This document shows positions 36,269 through 49,881 of a stretch of 64,000 bases of DNA, in pieces; the stretch's first letter is position 1; every line of letters starts with the position of its first letter. The position numbers and the translations under genes are program-made. A model generated the notes under the pieces. That model ran no database searches. It was not told where the DNA came from and worked only from the letters and a program-made list of their open reading frames with translations. This stretch comes from Jannaschia sp. Os4 (GTDB taxonomy: Bacteria; Pseudomonadota; Alphaproteobacteria; Rhodobacterales; Rhodobacteraceae): assembly GCF_016820245.1 (NCBI RefSeq), contig NZ_JAFCAR010000004.1:186001-250000 (forward strand), given 5' to 3'.

Positions 36269-36907
36269 GTGTCCCAGACCGCGCCCCCGCACCGCGAGCC
36301 CCACGCCCTGCCCGAGGCCCTCCGCCACTCCGCGTGGGAGGACGCGCAGGCGCTTCTCCTCGGCACCGCGCTCTGCGCCCTCGGGGTCGTCCTGCTGCAA
36401 TCGGCGGGCCTCGTCACCGGCCAGACCGCCGGCCTCGGCGTCCTCCTCGCCTACGTGACGCCCTACGGCTTCCCGCTCTGGTTCTTCGTCCTGAACCTGC
36501 CGTTCTACTGGCTCGGCTGGGCCCGCATGGGGCCGCGCTTCGTCGCCAAGACGGTCGTGGCCGTCACCCTCGTCTCCGTGATGGCCCGCCTCCTGCCCGA
36601 GGTCCTGACCGTCACCGTCGATCCGTGGATCGCGGGCCTCCTGTCGGGGGCGACCATCGGGATGGGGCTGATCGTCGTGTTCCGCCACGGCGCCAGCCTC
36701 GGGGGCGTCGGCATCCTCGCGCTCTGGCTGCAGGAGCGGTTCGCCTTCAAGGCCGGCTGGACCCAACTCGCCTTCGACCTCGCCCTCTTCGCCGCCGCCG
36801 CCCTCGTCCTGCCGCTCCGCCTCGTGGCGGCCAGCGCGGCGGGCGCGGTCGTGACCAACCTCATCATCGCGGTGAACCACCGCCGCGACCGCTACGTCGG
36901 GAGATAG
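36269..36907 (+). CDS. YitT family membrane protein
   Basis: The 212-residue protein (GTG at 36269) has five to six membrane segments, beginning LLLGTALCALGVVLLQSAGL, with GQTAGLGVLLAYVT and FRHGASLGGVGILALWLQE, which are the recurring glycine-rich motifs of the YitT/DUF161 family. Its substrate is unknown. It is followed 2 bp later by an SMR-type efflux gene and then a cupin gene, a compact three-gene unit. Confidence 0.83.
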   Translation: MSQTAPPHREPHALPEALRHSAWEDAQALLLGTALCALGVVLLQSAGLVTGQTAGLGVLLAYVTPYGFPLWFFVLNLPFYWLGWARMGPRFVAKTVVAVTLVSVMARLLPEVLTVTVDPWIAGLLSGATIGMGLIVVFRHGASLGGVGILALWLQERFAFKAGWTQLAFDLALFAAAALVLPLRLVAASAAGAVVTNLIIAVNHRRDRYVGR

Positions 36908-36909
36908 CG

Positions 36910-37239
36910 ATGCCGTGGCTCCTCCTCGTCCTCGCCATCGCCGCGGAGACCGTGGGTACCACCGCGCTCAAGGCGTCCGAGGGCTTCACCCGCGCGGCCC
37001 CCTCGGTCGTCACGGTCATAGCCTACGCGGTGTCGTTCTACCTGCTGGCCCAAGTGCTCAGGACGATCCCCGTCGGCATCGCCTACGCGATCTGGTCCGG
37101 CCTCGGCATCGTCCTGATCACCGCCATCGGCTGGCTCGTCTTCCGCCAGTCCCTCGACGCCCCCGCCCTGATCGGCATGGCCCTGATCGTCGCGGGCATC
37201 CTCGTGATGCAGCTCTTCTCCAACAGCACGGGACACTGA
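36910..37239 (+). CDS. SMR-family small multidrug/guanidinium efflux protein
   Basis: The 109-residue protein has four membrane helices with the key Glu13-type carboxylate in LAIAAETVGTTALKASEGF and the SMR signature YAIWSGLGIVLITAIGWLVF. It belongs to the EmrE/QacE/SugE group, proton-coupled exporters of cationic compounds, and the WSGLG motif is of the EmrE kind. It lies between yitT-like and cupin genes, all same strand with 2 bp gaps. Confidence 0.9.
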   Translation: MPWLLLVLAIAAETVGTTALKASEGFTRAAPSVVTVIAYAVSFYLLAQVLRTIPVGIAYAIWSGLGIVLITAIGWLVFRQSLDAPALIGMALIVAGILVMQLFSNSTGH

Positions 37240-37241
37240 GT

Positions 37242-37642
37242 ATGGACCACTTCCGCCCCGGCGACCGCCCCTCGCGCACGCCATCCCCCGACAACTTCAC
37301 CGGCCGCGTCCGGATGGAGCCGCTCGTCACCGGCGTGGCCGACGGCGAGACTGCCGCGATCCACGTCACCTTCGAGCCCGGCGCCCGCACCCACTGGCAC
37401 GCCCACCCCCGCGGTCAGGTGCTGATCGTCACGGCGGGCTGCGGGCGGGCGCAGACCGAGGGCCAGCCCCCCGTCGTGCTGCGCCCCGGCGACGTGGTCC
37501 GCTTCGCCCCGGGCGAGCGGCACTGGCACGGCGCCGCCCCCGAGACGGGCCTCTCCCACATCGCCATCCAGCAGCCCGAGGGCGGCGAGACGGCGGACTG
37601 GATGGACCCCGTCTCGGACGCGGACTTCGCCGCAGACCCGGC

Positions 37643-37646
<4 letters not shown>
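37242..37646 (+). CDS. Cupin-domain protein
   Basis: The 134-residue protein is a single cupin barrel. [17 protein letters not shown] carries the first metal motif (His residues and Gln in the usual Glu position), and [18 protein letters not shown] the second. The family includes small metal-dependent dioxygenase- or lyase-like proteins; the [14 protein letters not shown] pattern is close to the group related to (R)-mandelonitrile lyase and carboxymuconolactone decarboxylase partners. Function not certain. Its TAG shares CTAG with the alaS stop. Confidence 0.85.
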
Positions 37647-40282
<2,636 letters not shown>

Positions 40283-40358
40283 CGGGGGCGGTCTTTCGCT
40301 AGCCTCGGGGATCGGATGCCGGGCTTACCGCCGCGTCCCCCCACCGTAAAGGCGAGCG

Positions 40359-40808
40359 ATGCCCCTGCCCCGCCCCTCCCGCGACTTCATGGCCGACACC
40401 ACGGCGCTGGTCGTGTTCTTCACGGTCACCGGCATCCTCAACGAGCGCTTCGTCGCGGGCATGTCGTGGGCCGAGGTGGCCACCGCGCGCACCATCGGCG
40501 CGCCGCTCATGGTGCTGACCGCCCGGCCCTACGGGATGTGGCGCGACTGGCTGCTCGCGCGGACCGCCGCGACAGGGATGGCCCGCGCCCTTTGGGACGC
40601 CGCCGCGCTGATGGCGTTCCAAGTGCCGATCTACGTCGCGATCATCTGGACGGGGGGCGCCACGGGGGCGGAGCTCTGGCGCGGCGCGCTCGGCGCGGCG
40701 GCGATCATGCTCTGCCTCGGGCGGCCCTACGGGTTGTTCCTCGACTGGGTGCGCGCCCGCTTCGGCCTGCCGCCCGGCGGCATGGCCCCCATGTCGCCCG
40801 GCGGCTGA
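40359..40808 (+). CDS. alaE: L-alanine exporter AlaE-like protein
   Basis: The 149-residue membrane protein has the AlaE family pattern: DFMADTTALVVFFTVTG, AGMSWAEVATARTIGAPLMV, RPYGMWRDWL, FQVPIYVAII and GRPYGLFLDWVRARF, with four hydrophobic segments. E. coli AlaE exports L-alanine to prevent its build-up. Here the gene is divergent from alaS, so the exporter and the alanine-using synthetase share a 76-bp promoter region. Similarity is to the whole family pattern, so I am fairly sure of the family; transport activity is inferred. Confidence 0.85.
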   Translation: MPLPRPSRDFMADTTALVVFFTVTGILNERFVAGMSWAEVATARTIGAPLMVLTARPYGMWRDWLLARTAATGMARALWDAAALMAFQVPIYVAIIWTGGATGAELWRGALGAAAIMLCLGRPYGLFLDWVRARFGLPPGGMAPMSPGG

Positions 40809-40875
40809 CGCGGACGCCGCCGCGGGCAGCGCCGGACCGGGCCGTTCGCCCATAGCGGATCGCCTCCTCCGGTCC

Positions 40876-41073
40876 GTGCGGTCGGGCCGGATCGCCGCCC
40901 CGGACCGCCCGCCCGCGACGGACCCGCCCCCGGCCACAGGCCGCCGGCGCACAACCGCCCCGGACCGGCCCACCCGAACGCGAACGGGGCGGCCCGCCGA
41001 CGACCCCGCCGAAATGCGGACGGGGCGGCCCGAAGACCGCCCGCCCGAACTCCGGCCCTCCCCCCAATGGGGG
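40876..41073. repeat. G+C-rich intergenic stretch with degenerate direct repeats
   Basis: The 300 bp between alaE and recA contain no convincing gene. CCGCCCCGGACC occurs at 40895-40906 and 40955-40966. A second 21-base unit ending ACGGGGCGGCCCG occurs at 40976-40996 and 41012-41032 with a few mismatches. Open frames here are compositional. The region may be a decayed gene or a slippage-prone spacer. Confidence 0.5.
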
Positions 41074-41101
41074 ACCGGAGGCGCCGCGCGGGCGCCTCCG
41101 G
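41050..41101 (-). terminator. recA terminator with two competing hairpins
   Basis: Read on the minus strand after the recA stop, CCGGAGGCGCC pairs with GGCGCCTCCGG (41075-41085 and 41091-41101, loop of five), a very strong stem. Directly beyond is CCCCC-ATT-GGGGG (41061-41073). CTCCGG at 41050-41055 can also pair with the CCGGAG at 41075-41080, so the outer stem and the first hairpin exclude each other. Confidence 0.7.
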
Positions 41102-41108
41102 CATCCGA

Positions 41109-42182
<1,074 letters not shown>

Positions 42183-42232
42183 TGTTCACTGGCCTTCTCG
42201 CATTGCGTCGCCCCCTCGGCAACGCCGGTTTC

Positions 42233-42247
42233 GTTCCCGTTCCGTTC
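42233..42247 (-). promoter_or_regulatory. LexA (SOS) box upstream of recA
   Basis: GTTC-CCGTTCC-GTTC is an exact match to the alphaproteobacterial LexA motif GTTC-N7-GTTC, here read on the plus strand (GAAC-N7-GAAC on the recA strand). It is 51-65 bp upstream of the recA start and therefore well placed to repress the recA promoter until DNA damage. The remaining bases up to the next gene at 42393 show nothing else. Confidence 0.75.
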
Positions 42248-42392
42248 GGGATGCACATATGGGACGAAACAAGAACGAAAGCAACCGGGAGACCCCCCGG
42301 AATGAGCACGAATCCGCCCCGAATCCGGCCCCGTTCCGCTTGTCCCGCATGGAGGTTAAGAGGACGTTGCCGACGGCGCGGGGAGGGCGGGA

Positions 42393-42971
42393 ATGCTGGT
42401 GTTCTGGAAGGCGCGGATCGTGCTCCTCGCGGTCCCCAAGACCGGCACCACCGCGCTGGAGGCGGCCCTCGCCCCCCATGCGGACGTCGCCATCCTCAAC
42501 CCGCCGGGCCTCAAGCACTGCACCGTGCCGAAATGGCGGCGCGAGTGCAGCGCCTTCTTCGAGCAGAAGGGCCGCCGCCCCCTCGCGCTCGTGGCCTGCG
42601 CCCGCGAGCCGGTGGACTGGCTCGGCTCGTGGTGGCGCTACCGCGCCCGACCCGACATCGACGGCACGCCCAACTCCACCGCCGGGATCCCCTTCGACCG
42701 CTTCGTGGAGGACTGGCTCCGCGACGACCCCCCGCCCCACGCGCGCGTCGGACGGCAGGCCAAGTTCCTCGAGGGCGGCGTCGACCACCTGTTCCGCTAC
42801 GAGGCGATGGACCGGCTCGTGGCGTTCCTGTCCGACCGGCTCGACCGCCCGATCGACCTCGAGCGGCGCAACGTGTCGCCCGGGGGGCAGGTCGACCTTT
42901 CGCCCGCGATCCGCGCCCGCCTCGAGGCCGAGCGCGCGGAGGAGTTCGAGACCTGGGCGGCCGCGTCCTAG
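42393..42971 (+). CDS. Sulfotransferase-family-like P-loop protein
   Basis: The 192-residue protein begins MLVFWKARIVLLAVPKTGTTALE; VPKTGTTAL at 14-22 is the 5'-phosphosulfate-binding loop of sulfotransferases, and CAREPVDWLGSWWRY near residue 69 resembles the 3'-phosphate-binding segment. Relatives in Rhodobacteraceae genomes, often next to recA, are commonly labelled gamma-glutamyl kinase, which this sequence does not support. No acceptor can be named. It converges on cckA with 1 bp between stops and is divergent from recA. Confidence 0.72.
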   Translation: MLVFWKARIVLLAVPKTGTTALEAALAPHADVAILNPPGLKHCTVPKWRRECSAFFEQKGRRPLALVACAREPVDWLGSWWRYRARPDIDGTPNSTAGIPFDRFVEDWLRDDPPPHARVGRQAKFLEGGVDHLFRYEAMDRLVAFLSDRLDRPIDLERRNVSPGGQVDLSPAIRARLEAERAEEFETWAAAS

Positions 42972-42972
42972 C

Positions 42973-45324
42973 TCAGCCCTCCAGCACCCGCGCGACCGTC
43001 GCCGTCAGCTCCGCCAAGGAGAAGGGCTTGGGCAGGAAGGTCGAGTTCGGCACCGGCGCCGCGTCGTCCGACAGCGCGTCCTGCGAGTAGCCCGAAACGA
43101 AGACGGTCCGCATGTCGGGCCGGTCGCGCAGCGCGCGCCGCACCCACGTGGGGCCGTCCATCCCCGGCATCATCACGTCCGTCACGATCAGGTCCACCTT
43201 CGCCGCCCCGTCCGCGAGATGCGCCAAGGCCGCCTCCGCGTCCGGCGCCTCGACCACGGCGTAGCCCTGCATCCGCAGCGCCCGCGACGCGAAGGCGCGC
43301 ACCGGCGCCTCGTCCTCGACGAGCAGGACCACCGGCCCCTCCTCCGCCGCTCGCCGGGCCGTCGGCATCGGCGTGGGCGGCACCGTGCGCGTCCCGTCCT
43401 CCTCCGGCGGGACGGGGACGGGGTCCGCCCCGGAGGCGAGCGCGGGCAGGAAGATGCGGAACACCGTCCCCTGCCCCACCTCGCTGTCGGCGAAGATGTA
43501 GCCGCCCGACTGCTTGACGATCCCGTAGGCCATCGAGAGGCCCAGACCCGTGCCCTCGCCGGGCCGCTTCGTGGTGAAGAACGGCTCGAAGATGCGCGAC
43601 AGGCGGTCGGGCGGGATGCCGCTCCCCTCGTCGGCCACCGAGATCACGACGTAGTCCCCCTGCGGCACGGTCGCCCGGTCCCGCGCCAGCGGCGCGTCCA
43701 GCCGGTGCAGGGCCGTCTCGATCCGGACGTCGCCGCCGCCCGGCATCGCGTCCCGCGCGTTGACGACGAGGTTCACCACCACCTGCTCCAGCTGCCGCCG
43801 GTCCCCCCGGATCGGGCGCAGCCCCTCCCCGTGGGCCAAGGTCAGCCGGACGTTGTCCCCCACGAGACGGTCGAGCAGATGCGTCAGGTCCGCGAGCGTA
43901 TCCTCGAGGTCCACGTCCGTCAGCTCCAAGGTCTGCTTGCGCGAGAACGCGAGCAGCTGCCCCACCAGCGCCGCCGCCCGGCCCGCGTTGCGGTGGATCT
44001 CCATCAGGTCGTCGTGGGACGGGTCGTCCGCCCCGTGGCGCATCAGTAGCAGGTCGCAGTTCCCCGAGATCGCGGTCAGCAGGTTGTTGAAGTCGTGGGC
44101 CACGCCGCCGGCAAGCTGCCCGATCGCCTGCATCTTCTGCGACTGGACGAACTGCGCCTCCATCGTCTTGAGCTCGGTCGCGTCGGACAGCACGGCGACG
44201 AGGCCCGCCTCCGCCCCGTCGTGGCCCAAGGCCCGCGCCAAGGTGATCTGGAGGTAGAGGTCGGGCACGCTGTCCGTGACCCGCACCGTCTCGGCCTTGT
44301 GCTCGCTCCGTCCGGCGGCGGCCTCCTCGACCCACGCCCGCACCGGCCGCCCCAGGCCCTCGACCATCCCCGACAGCGTCGCGCCGCTCTCGCGGACGCG
44401 CGGCAGCAGCAGCTTCGCCATCCGGTTGGACCCGGTCACGTGGCCCCGCGCGTCGAGGCGCAGCACCGCGATCGGCAGCGCGTCGAGCACCTCGCCCTCC
44501 TCCGAGCCGGCCTCGTCCGCCGGGAGCAGGAACACCTGCCGCCGCCCGTCGGAGTCCGGCGAAAGGATCAGGCGCATCCCCTCCGTGCGGTCGCCCAAGC
44601 GCACCTCGTGGACCGCGCCGGACCGGGTCGGGGCCGGGCCCGGCACCACCTCCGACAGCCGCTTGGGGCGGCGTCCGAGCATGTCGCGCAGCGTCGCGTT
44701 CATCCACAGGATCGTGCCGCCGTCGCTGACGGTCATCGACGGCAGCGCGCCGCCCCCGCCCGAGGCGGCCCGCGGCTCGAGCCGGTCGATCCGCCACAGC
44801 GTGCCGTCCGGCACGCGCGTCGCCGTCACGCGCAGGTTGCCGCGCCGCGTCTCCACGTCCTCGCGGGCCTCCAGCCCCGCGTCGAGGCACACGCGCAGCC
44901 GGTGCGCGACCCCGTGCGGATCCTCCACCGCCTGCCCCAGCGCATCGGCCAGCGCGCCGCCCCGGCGCGCCCCGAGCCGCTCCCGCGCCGCGGGGTTGGC
45001 CCCCGACACGGTGCCGTCCGCATCCGACACCAAGGCCGGATGCGCGTCGTGGGCGAGGTAGGACAGAAGCCGCTCCAGCCGGGCCGCCGCGCGCCGCCGC
45101 AGCGCCCACGCGACGAGCGTCGGCAGCAGGCCCGCCGCGGCGAGGGCCGCGGCCGTCATCCACGCGCCGCGCGTCACCTCCGGGGGGCCGAGCGTCCCGC
45201 CGGCGGCCGCGAGGCATCCCGCCGCGAGGAGCGCGCCGGTCCACGCCGCCGGGCCCGAAGGCAGGCGCGGCGCGCTGGGCTTGGCCCCACCCGCGAGGGG
45301 GGCGGCATCGGATCGGGTCGGCAT
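42973..45324 (-). CDS. cckA: Hybrid sensor histidine kinase CckA
   Basis: 783 residues from the ATG at 45324; a longer frame from 45405 would run across the CtrA box and is unlikely. Two membrane helices (about 29-45 and 54-74) precede two PAS-like domains, the H-box [14 protein letters not shown] with His410, the ATPase boxes [29 protein letters not shown], and a C-terminal receiver with Asp716 in [14 protein letters not shown]. CckA phosphorylates ChpT, and through it CtrA, or removes phosphate when bound to c-di-GMP. The matching chpT is in this window. The C-terminal end converges on the sulfotransferase-like gene. Confidence 0.94.
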   Translation of the reverse strand: MPTRSDAAPLAGGAKPSAPRLPSGPAAWTGALLAAGCLAAAGGTLGPPEVTRGAWMTAAALAAAGLLPTLVAWALRRRAAARLERLLSYLAHDAHPALVSDADGTVSGANPAARERLGARRGGALADALGQAVEDPHGVAHRLRVCLDAGLEAREDVETRRGNLRVTATRVPDGTLWRIDRLEPRAASGGGGALPSMTVSDGGTILWMNATLRDMLGRRPKRLSEVVPGPAPTRSGAVHEVRLGDRTEGMRLILSPDSDGRRQVFLLPADEAGSEEGEVLDALPIAVLRLDARGHVTGSNRMAKLLLPRVRESGATLSGMVEGLGRPVRAWVEEAAAGRSEHKAETVRVTDSVPDLYLQITLARALGHDGAEAGLVAVLSDATELKTMEAQFVQSQKMQAIGQLAGGVAHDFNNLLTAISGNCDLLLMRHGADDPSHDDLMEIHRNAGRAAALVGQLLAFSRKQTLELTDVDLEDTLADLTHLLDRLVGDNVRLTLAHGEGLRPIRGDRRQLEQVVVNLVVNARDAMPGGGDVRIETALHRLDAPLARDRATVPQGDYVVISVADEGSGIPPDRLSRIFEPFFTTKRPGEGTGLGLSMAYGIVKQSGGYIFADSEVGQGTVFRIFLPALASGADPVPVPPEEDGTRTVPPTPMPTARRAAEEGPVVLLVEDEAPVRAFASRALRMQGYAVVEAPDAEAALAHLADGAAKVDLIVTDVMMPGMDGPTWVRRALRDRPDMRTVFVSGYSQDALSDDAAPVPNSTFLPKPFSLAELTATVARVLEG

Positions 45325-45383
45325 GGGCGGACCTTGGGCAAGGGAATCGTCGTATAGCGCCGACAGGTTAACGAACCGTATGG

Positions 45384-45398
45384 TTAACGGCCTGTTAA
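45384..45398 (-). promoter_or_regulatory. CtrA-binding site (TTAA-N7-TTAA) upstream of cckA
   Basis: TTAA-CGGCCTG-TTAA is an exact full CtrA motif 60-74 bp before the cckA start; a further TTAA half-site lies at 45368-45371. The site overlaps the 3' end of rsmB: its second TTAA contains the rsmB TAA stop at 45395-45397. TTAA is scarce in this G+C-rich window, so three copies within 31 bp are unlikely by chance. Confidence 0.7.
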
Positions 45399-46606
45399 CC
45401 TCCACGCGCCCGCGGCGACCCGCGGTCGCGGCGCAACACCGCGAGGAAGAACCCGTCCGCGCGCCCTTCGGCCGCGAGGGGGCCCGTCGCGAACCGCTCC
45501 ACCTCCTCGACGTCCCCGCGGCCCACGACCACCTCGTCCACGACCGCGCCGTTCTCCGCCTCGAACAGCGAGCAGGTCATGTAGGCCGTGACGCCGCCCG
45601 GCTCCGTCAGGTCGATCGCCCGTTCGAGCAGCTCTTTCTGCACTGCAGCATAGTCGTAGAGGTCTGATTCCCCGAGATTCCACCGCCCCCCCGGCGCGCG
45701 GCGCCACGCGCCCGACCCCGAGCAGGGGACGTCGGCCACCACCATGTCGAACCGCTCCGCGCCGCCGATCTCCGCGCGGGACCGCACCGCCGCCCCGGCC
45801 CGCGCCGCACGCGGGGCCAGCGGCGCCAGCCGCCCGGGATCGCGGTCATGCGCCGTGATGGCGAGGTCCGGCGCCCGCGACGCCAGGGCGAGCGACTTGC
45901 CGCCGCCCCCCGCGCAGAGGTCGAGCATCGTGGACACGCCCGCCAAGGGCAGCCGCTCCACCAGCATCTGGCTCCCGAGATCCTGCGGCTCGAACCACCC
46001 GTCCGCGAAGGCCCCCGTCCGGTCGAGCCCCCGCGGCGCCCCCCGCACCTCCACGGCCGCATCCGCGATCGGCGCCGCGTCGTAGCCCTCCGCCCGCAGC
46101 CGCGCCGCCAGCTCCTCGCCCGAGGCCTTCGGACGGTTCGCCCGCAGGTGGACCGGCGCCCGGTGGCGCAGGGCTTGGGCCAGCGCGTCCGCCCGTGGCC
46201 CGTGATCGGCGCAGAGCCGTTCCCACGCCCAGTCCGGCAGGTCGGCCCGCACGCCCGGCGGCATCGGCCCCGGCATCGGCGCCTCGTCGTCGCGCGGGGG
46301 CGGCGGCGCGTGCCCCCCGCCGTCCATCACGACCGACGGATCCTCCCCCCGCCCCCGCAGGAGCCCGACAACCACGCGCCGCGCGTCCATCCCCGCGACA
46401 GGCACGTCCCCCTGCCCGCCGAGCCACGCCGCGCTCCGCAGCCGCCGCTGCGCGTCGAACACGAGATCCCGCACCGCCGCCCGGTCCTTCGACCCCGCGT
46501 AGCGCGCGCCCCGCGCCCAGCGGGTCAGCTCGCGCTCGGCGGGCGCGCCGCGCAGCACGGCGCCGAGGATGTCGATGGCCGCCGCGACCCGCGCGCCGGG
46601 GGTCAT
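45395..46606 (-). CDS. rsmB: RsmB/NOP-type 16S rRNA (cytosine-5) methyltransferase
   Basis: The 403-residue protein has the RsmB core: DLGSQMLVERLPLAG, the SAM motif LDLCAGGGGKSLAL, motif IV DVPCSGSGAWRR with its cysteine, and motif VI YMTCSLFEAEN with the catalytic cysteine. A shortened N-terminal NusB-like part (about 1-110) precedes. It would methylate C967-equivalent or another rRNA cytosine. Its ATG at 46606 directly follows the guaB stop (46607-46609), so the two are co-transcribed (guaB first). The target residue is inferred. Confidence 0.87.
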   Translation of the reverse strand: MTPGARVAAAIDILGAVLRGAPAERELTRWARGARYAGSKDRAAVRDLVFDAQRRLRSAAWLGGQGDVPVAGMDARRVVVGLLRGRGEDPSVVMDGGGHAPPPPRDDEAPMPGPMPPGVRADLPDWAWERLCADHGPRADALAQALRHRAPVHLRANRPKASGEELAARLRAEGYDAAPIADAAVEVRGAPRGLDRTGAFADGWFEPQDLGSQMLVERLPLAGVSTMLDLCAGGGGKSLALASRAPDLAITAHDRDPGRLAPLAPRAARAGAAVRSRAEIGGAERFDMVVADVPCSGSGAWRRAPGGRWNLGESDLYDYAAVQKELLERAIDLTEPGGVTAYMTCSLFEAENGAVVDEVVVGRGDVEEVERFATGPLAAEGRADGFFLAVLRRDRGSPRARGG

Positions 46607-48097
<1,491 letters not shown>

Positions 48098-48135
48098 TCA
48101 TGGATGCCGGGAGGGGGGAAGGCCTGCGGCGCGGA

Positions 48136-48297
48136 TCAGAAGGCAAAGTCGAAGCAGTCGGCGGCGGGACGGGCGGGCGCCGCGGGCCGGGCGGCGAAGC
48201 CGGTCGCCGTCGGCACCGGGGCGTGCGCCATCAGGGGCGAGGCGAGGAGCGTGCGGATGGCGGCGGCGTCGGCGGGGATGTGCTGGATCGGGGTCAT
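48136..48297 (-). CDS. Small protein (53 aa) of unknown function upstream of guaB
   Basis: ATG at 48297 with AGGAG six bases upstream and TGA at 48136-48138. The product reads MTPIQHIPADAAAIRTLLAS, then an Ala/Pro-rich middle, and ends DCFDFAF, an aromatic C-terminus. The Shine-Dalgarno sequence is inside a stem (GGCTCC-8 nt-GGAGCC, 48302-48321). No family was recognised. It may be a small functional protein or a leader peptide affecting guaB 71 bp further on. Confidence 0.55.
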   Translation of the reverse strand: MTPIQHIPADAAAIRTLLASPLMAHAPVPTATGFAARPAAPARPAADCFDFAF

Positions 48298-48301
48298 CGT
48301 G

Positions 48302-48321
48302 GGCTCCTGTTCGATGGAGCC
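48302..48321 (-). promoter_or_regulatory. Hairpin sequestering the Shine-Dalgarno site of the 53-codon gene
   Basis: On the minus strand GGCTCC-ATCGAACA-GGAGCC forms a 6-bp stem with an 8-base loop. Its 3' arm contains the AGGAG ribosome-binding site of the gene starting at 48297, so folding would hide the site. The rest of the gap up to 48488 shows no other feature. Confidence 0.5.
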
Positions 48322-48488
48322 ACGATGGAGGGGGGCGGTGGCGCGCCGCTGCCGGGCGGGCGTCCGTTCCGTGCCGGGAGTGGGCCCAACTCTTCGGAAG
48401 GGGACGCTCCGCCCCGCCGCCCGCGCGGGATCGACGCGCCTCCGTCGCGGACGTGCCGGGATCGCGGCGGGCTCCGGTCAAACGGGGC

Positions 48489-48516
48489 GCCGGTGCGGCG
48501 AACCCACCGCATCGGC
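48489..48516 (-). terminator. Hairpin after coaD
   Basis: On the minus strand GCCGATGCGG-TGGGTTCG-CCGCACCGGC forms a 10-bp stem with one A-C mismatch, 18 bp after the coaD stop, and GTTT follows some ten bases later. It suits a transcription terminator of coaD. Confidence 0.5.
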
Positions 48517-48533
48517 GCAACGCCGGGGTCGCG

Positions 48534-49028
48534 TCAGCGGCGCTGCCGCGCCCGCAGGGCCGCGACCACCTCGGGCGTGACGAAGGCGGAGACGTCGCCG
48601 CCGAGCCGCGCGATCTCCTTCACGAGCTTCGATGCGATGGCCTGATGCTGGGCCTCGGCCATCAGGAAGACCGTCTCGATGGTGTCGTCCATCGCGCGGT
48701 TCATGCCGACCATCTGATACTCGTACTCGAAGTCCGCGACCGCGCGCAGGCCGCGCACGATGATCTGGGCGCCCACGTCGCGCGCGCAGTCGATGAGCAG
48801 GTTCTCGAACGGGTGGATGACGATCTCGCAGCCCGCCTCGTCGGCCCACTGCGCCGCCTCGGCCTCGACCATCGCCACCCGCTCCTCCAGCGAGAAGAGC
48901 GGTCCCTTTTCGCGGTTGATCGCCACCCCGATCACGAGGCGGTCCACGAGGCGGCAGGCCCGCTTGATGATGTCGGCATGGCCCTTCGTGATCGGATCGA
49001 AGGTGCCGGGGTACAGGCCCGTGCGCAT
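48534..49028 (-). CDS. coaD: Pantetheine-phosphate adenylyltransferase
   Basis: The 164-residue enzyme joins ATP and 4'-phosphopantetheine to dephospho-CoA, the penultimate step of CoA synthesis. YPGTFDPITKGHADII contains the nucleotidyltransferase TxGH-type motif; IVRGLRAVADFEYEYQMVGMN and SKLVKEIARLGGDVS are CoaD signatures. The ATG at 49028 matches the family start. It stands 110 bp downstream of rlmE and may be separately transcribed. Confidence 0.96.
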   Translation of the reverse strand: MRTGLYPGTFDPITKGHADIIKRACRLVDRLVIGVAINREKGPLFSLEERVAMVEAEAAQWADEAGCEIVIHPFENLLIDCARDVGAQIIVRGLRAVADFEYEYQMVGMNRAMDDTIETVFLMAEAQHQAIASKLVKEIARLGGDVSAFVTPEVVAALRARQRR

Positions 49029-49138
49029 GGCCGCCCTCCTCGGTCGTGCAGAGATTGGGTCGCATGCGCGCGCGCGTGGGGCAAGCCGCGCGGCCCGCCG
49101 GGGCCGGACATGCGGGGCGTTTAGTCTAGCTCGACGGC

Positions 49139-49861
49139 CTAGGCGCCACGGCCGCGGAAGCCCGTGGCCACGACGAACTTCTCGGAGGAGTCCGACCGGC
49201 TGCTGTCGGGCTTCACGTTCGCGACCTTGTCGAAGCCGCGCTTGAGGCGGGCCTGCAGCTCGCCCTCGGCCCCGCCTTGAAGCACCTTGGCGACGAAGGT
49301 GCCGCCCTCGGCCAGCACGTCGAAGGCGAGCTCCGCCGCCGTCTCGCCCAAGGCCACGATGCGGAGATGGTCGGTCGCCTTGTGGCCCGAGGACGCGGCG
49401 GCCATGTCGGACATCACGACGTCGGCCTCGCCGCCGAGCTCCGCCTTGATGAAGGCGTCCGCACCGTCGGACATGAAGTCGAGCTGGTGTATCTCGGCGC
49501 CCGGCACCGGCTCCACCTCCTGCAGGTCGACGCCGATGATGCGGCCCATGGGCTTGTTCGCCCGCTCGCCGAGCGCGTTGATGCGGGGCACGGCGACCTG
49601 GAGCCATCCGCCCGGCGCGCAGCCGAGGTCCACGACCCGCGCCCCCGGCTTGAGGAAGCCGAAGCGGTCGTCGAGGTCCATGATCTTGAACGCGGCGCGG
49701 CCGCGGTAGCCCTCGGCGCGGGCGCGGGCCACGTAGGGGTCGTTGAGTTGGCGCTCCAGCCAGCGCGTCGAGGAGAGCTTGCGGCCCCGCGCGGACTTCA
49801 CGCGGACCTTCAGGTCGCGCTGGCCGCGTCCGGAGGTGCCTTTCTTAGGGGGCTTGGCCAT
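49139..49861 (-). CDS. rlmE: 23S rRNA (uridine2552-2'-O)-methyltransferase RlmE
   Basis: The 240-residue FtsJ-type methyltransferase has the K-D-K-E tetrad segments [29 protein letters not shown] and FVAKVLQGG, and the SAM motif [13 protein letters not shown]. It modifies the A loop of 23S rRNA. The basic N-terminal extension ([20 protein letters not shown]) is somewhat longer than in E. coli. Next to a tRNA-Arg gene. Confidence 0.94.
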   Translation of the reverse strand: MAKPPKKGTSGRGQRDLKVRVKSARGRKLSSTRWLERQLNDPYVARARAEGYRGRAAFKIMDLDDRFGFLKPGARVVDLGCAPGGWLQVAVPRINALGERANKPMGRIIGVDLQEVEPVPGAEIHQLDFMSDGADAFIKAELGGEADVVMSDMAAASSGHKATDHLRIVALGETAAELAFDVLAEGGTFVAKVLQGGAEGELQARLKRGFDKVANVKPDSSRSDSSEKFVVATGFRGRGA

Positions 49862-49881
49862 GCGGCTCCCTCGGGAGGGGA

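Noticed and set aside
45325-45405. Longer cckA start at 45405
   Set aside because: It would place the CtrA box and the rsmB stop inside the coding region; the ATG at 45324 gives a normal CckA N-terminus.
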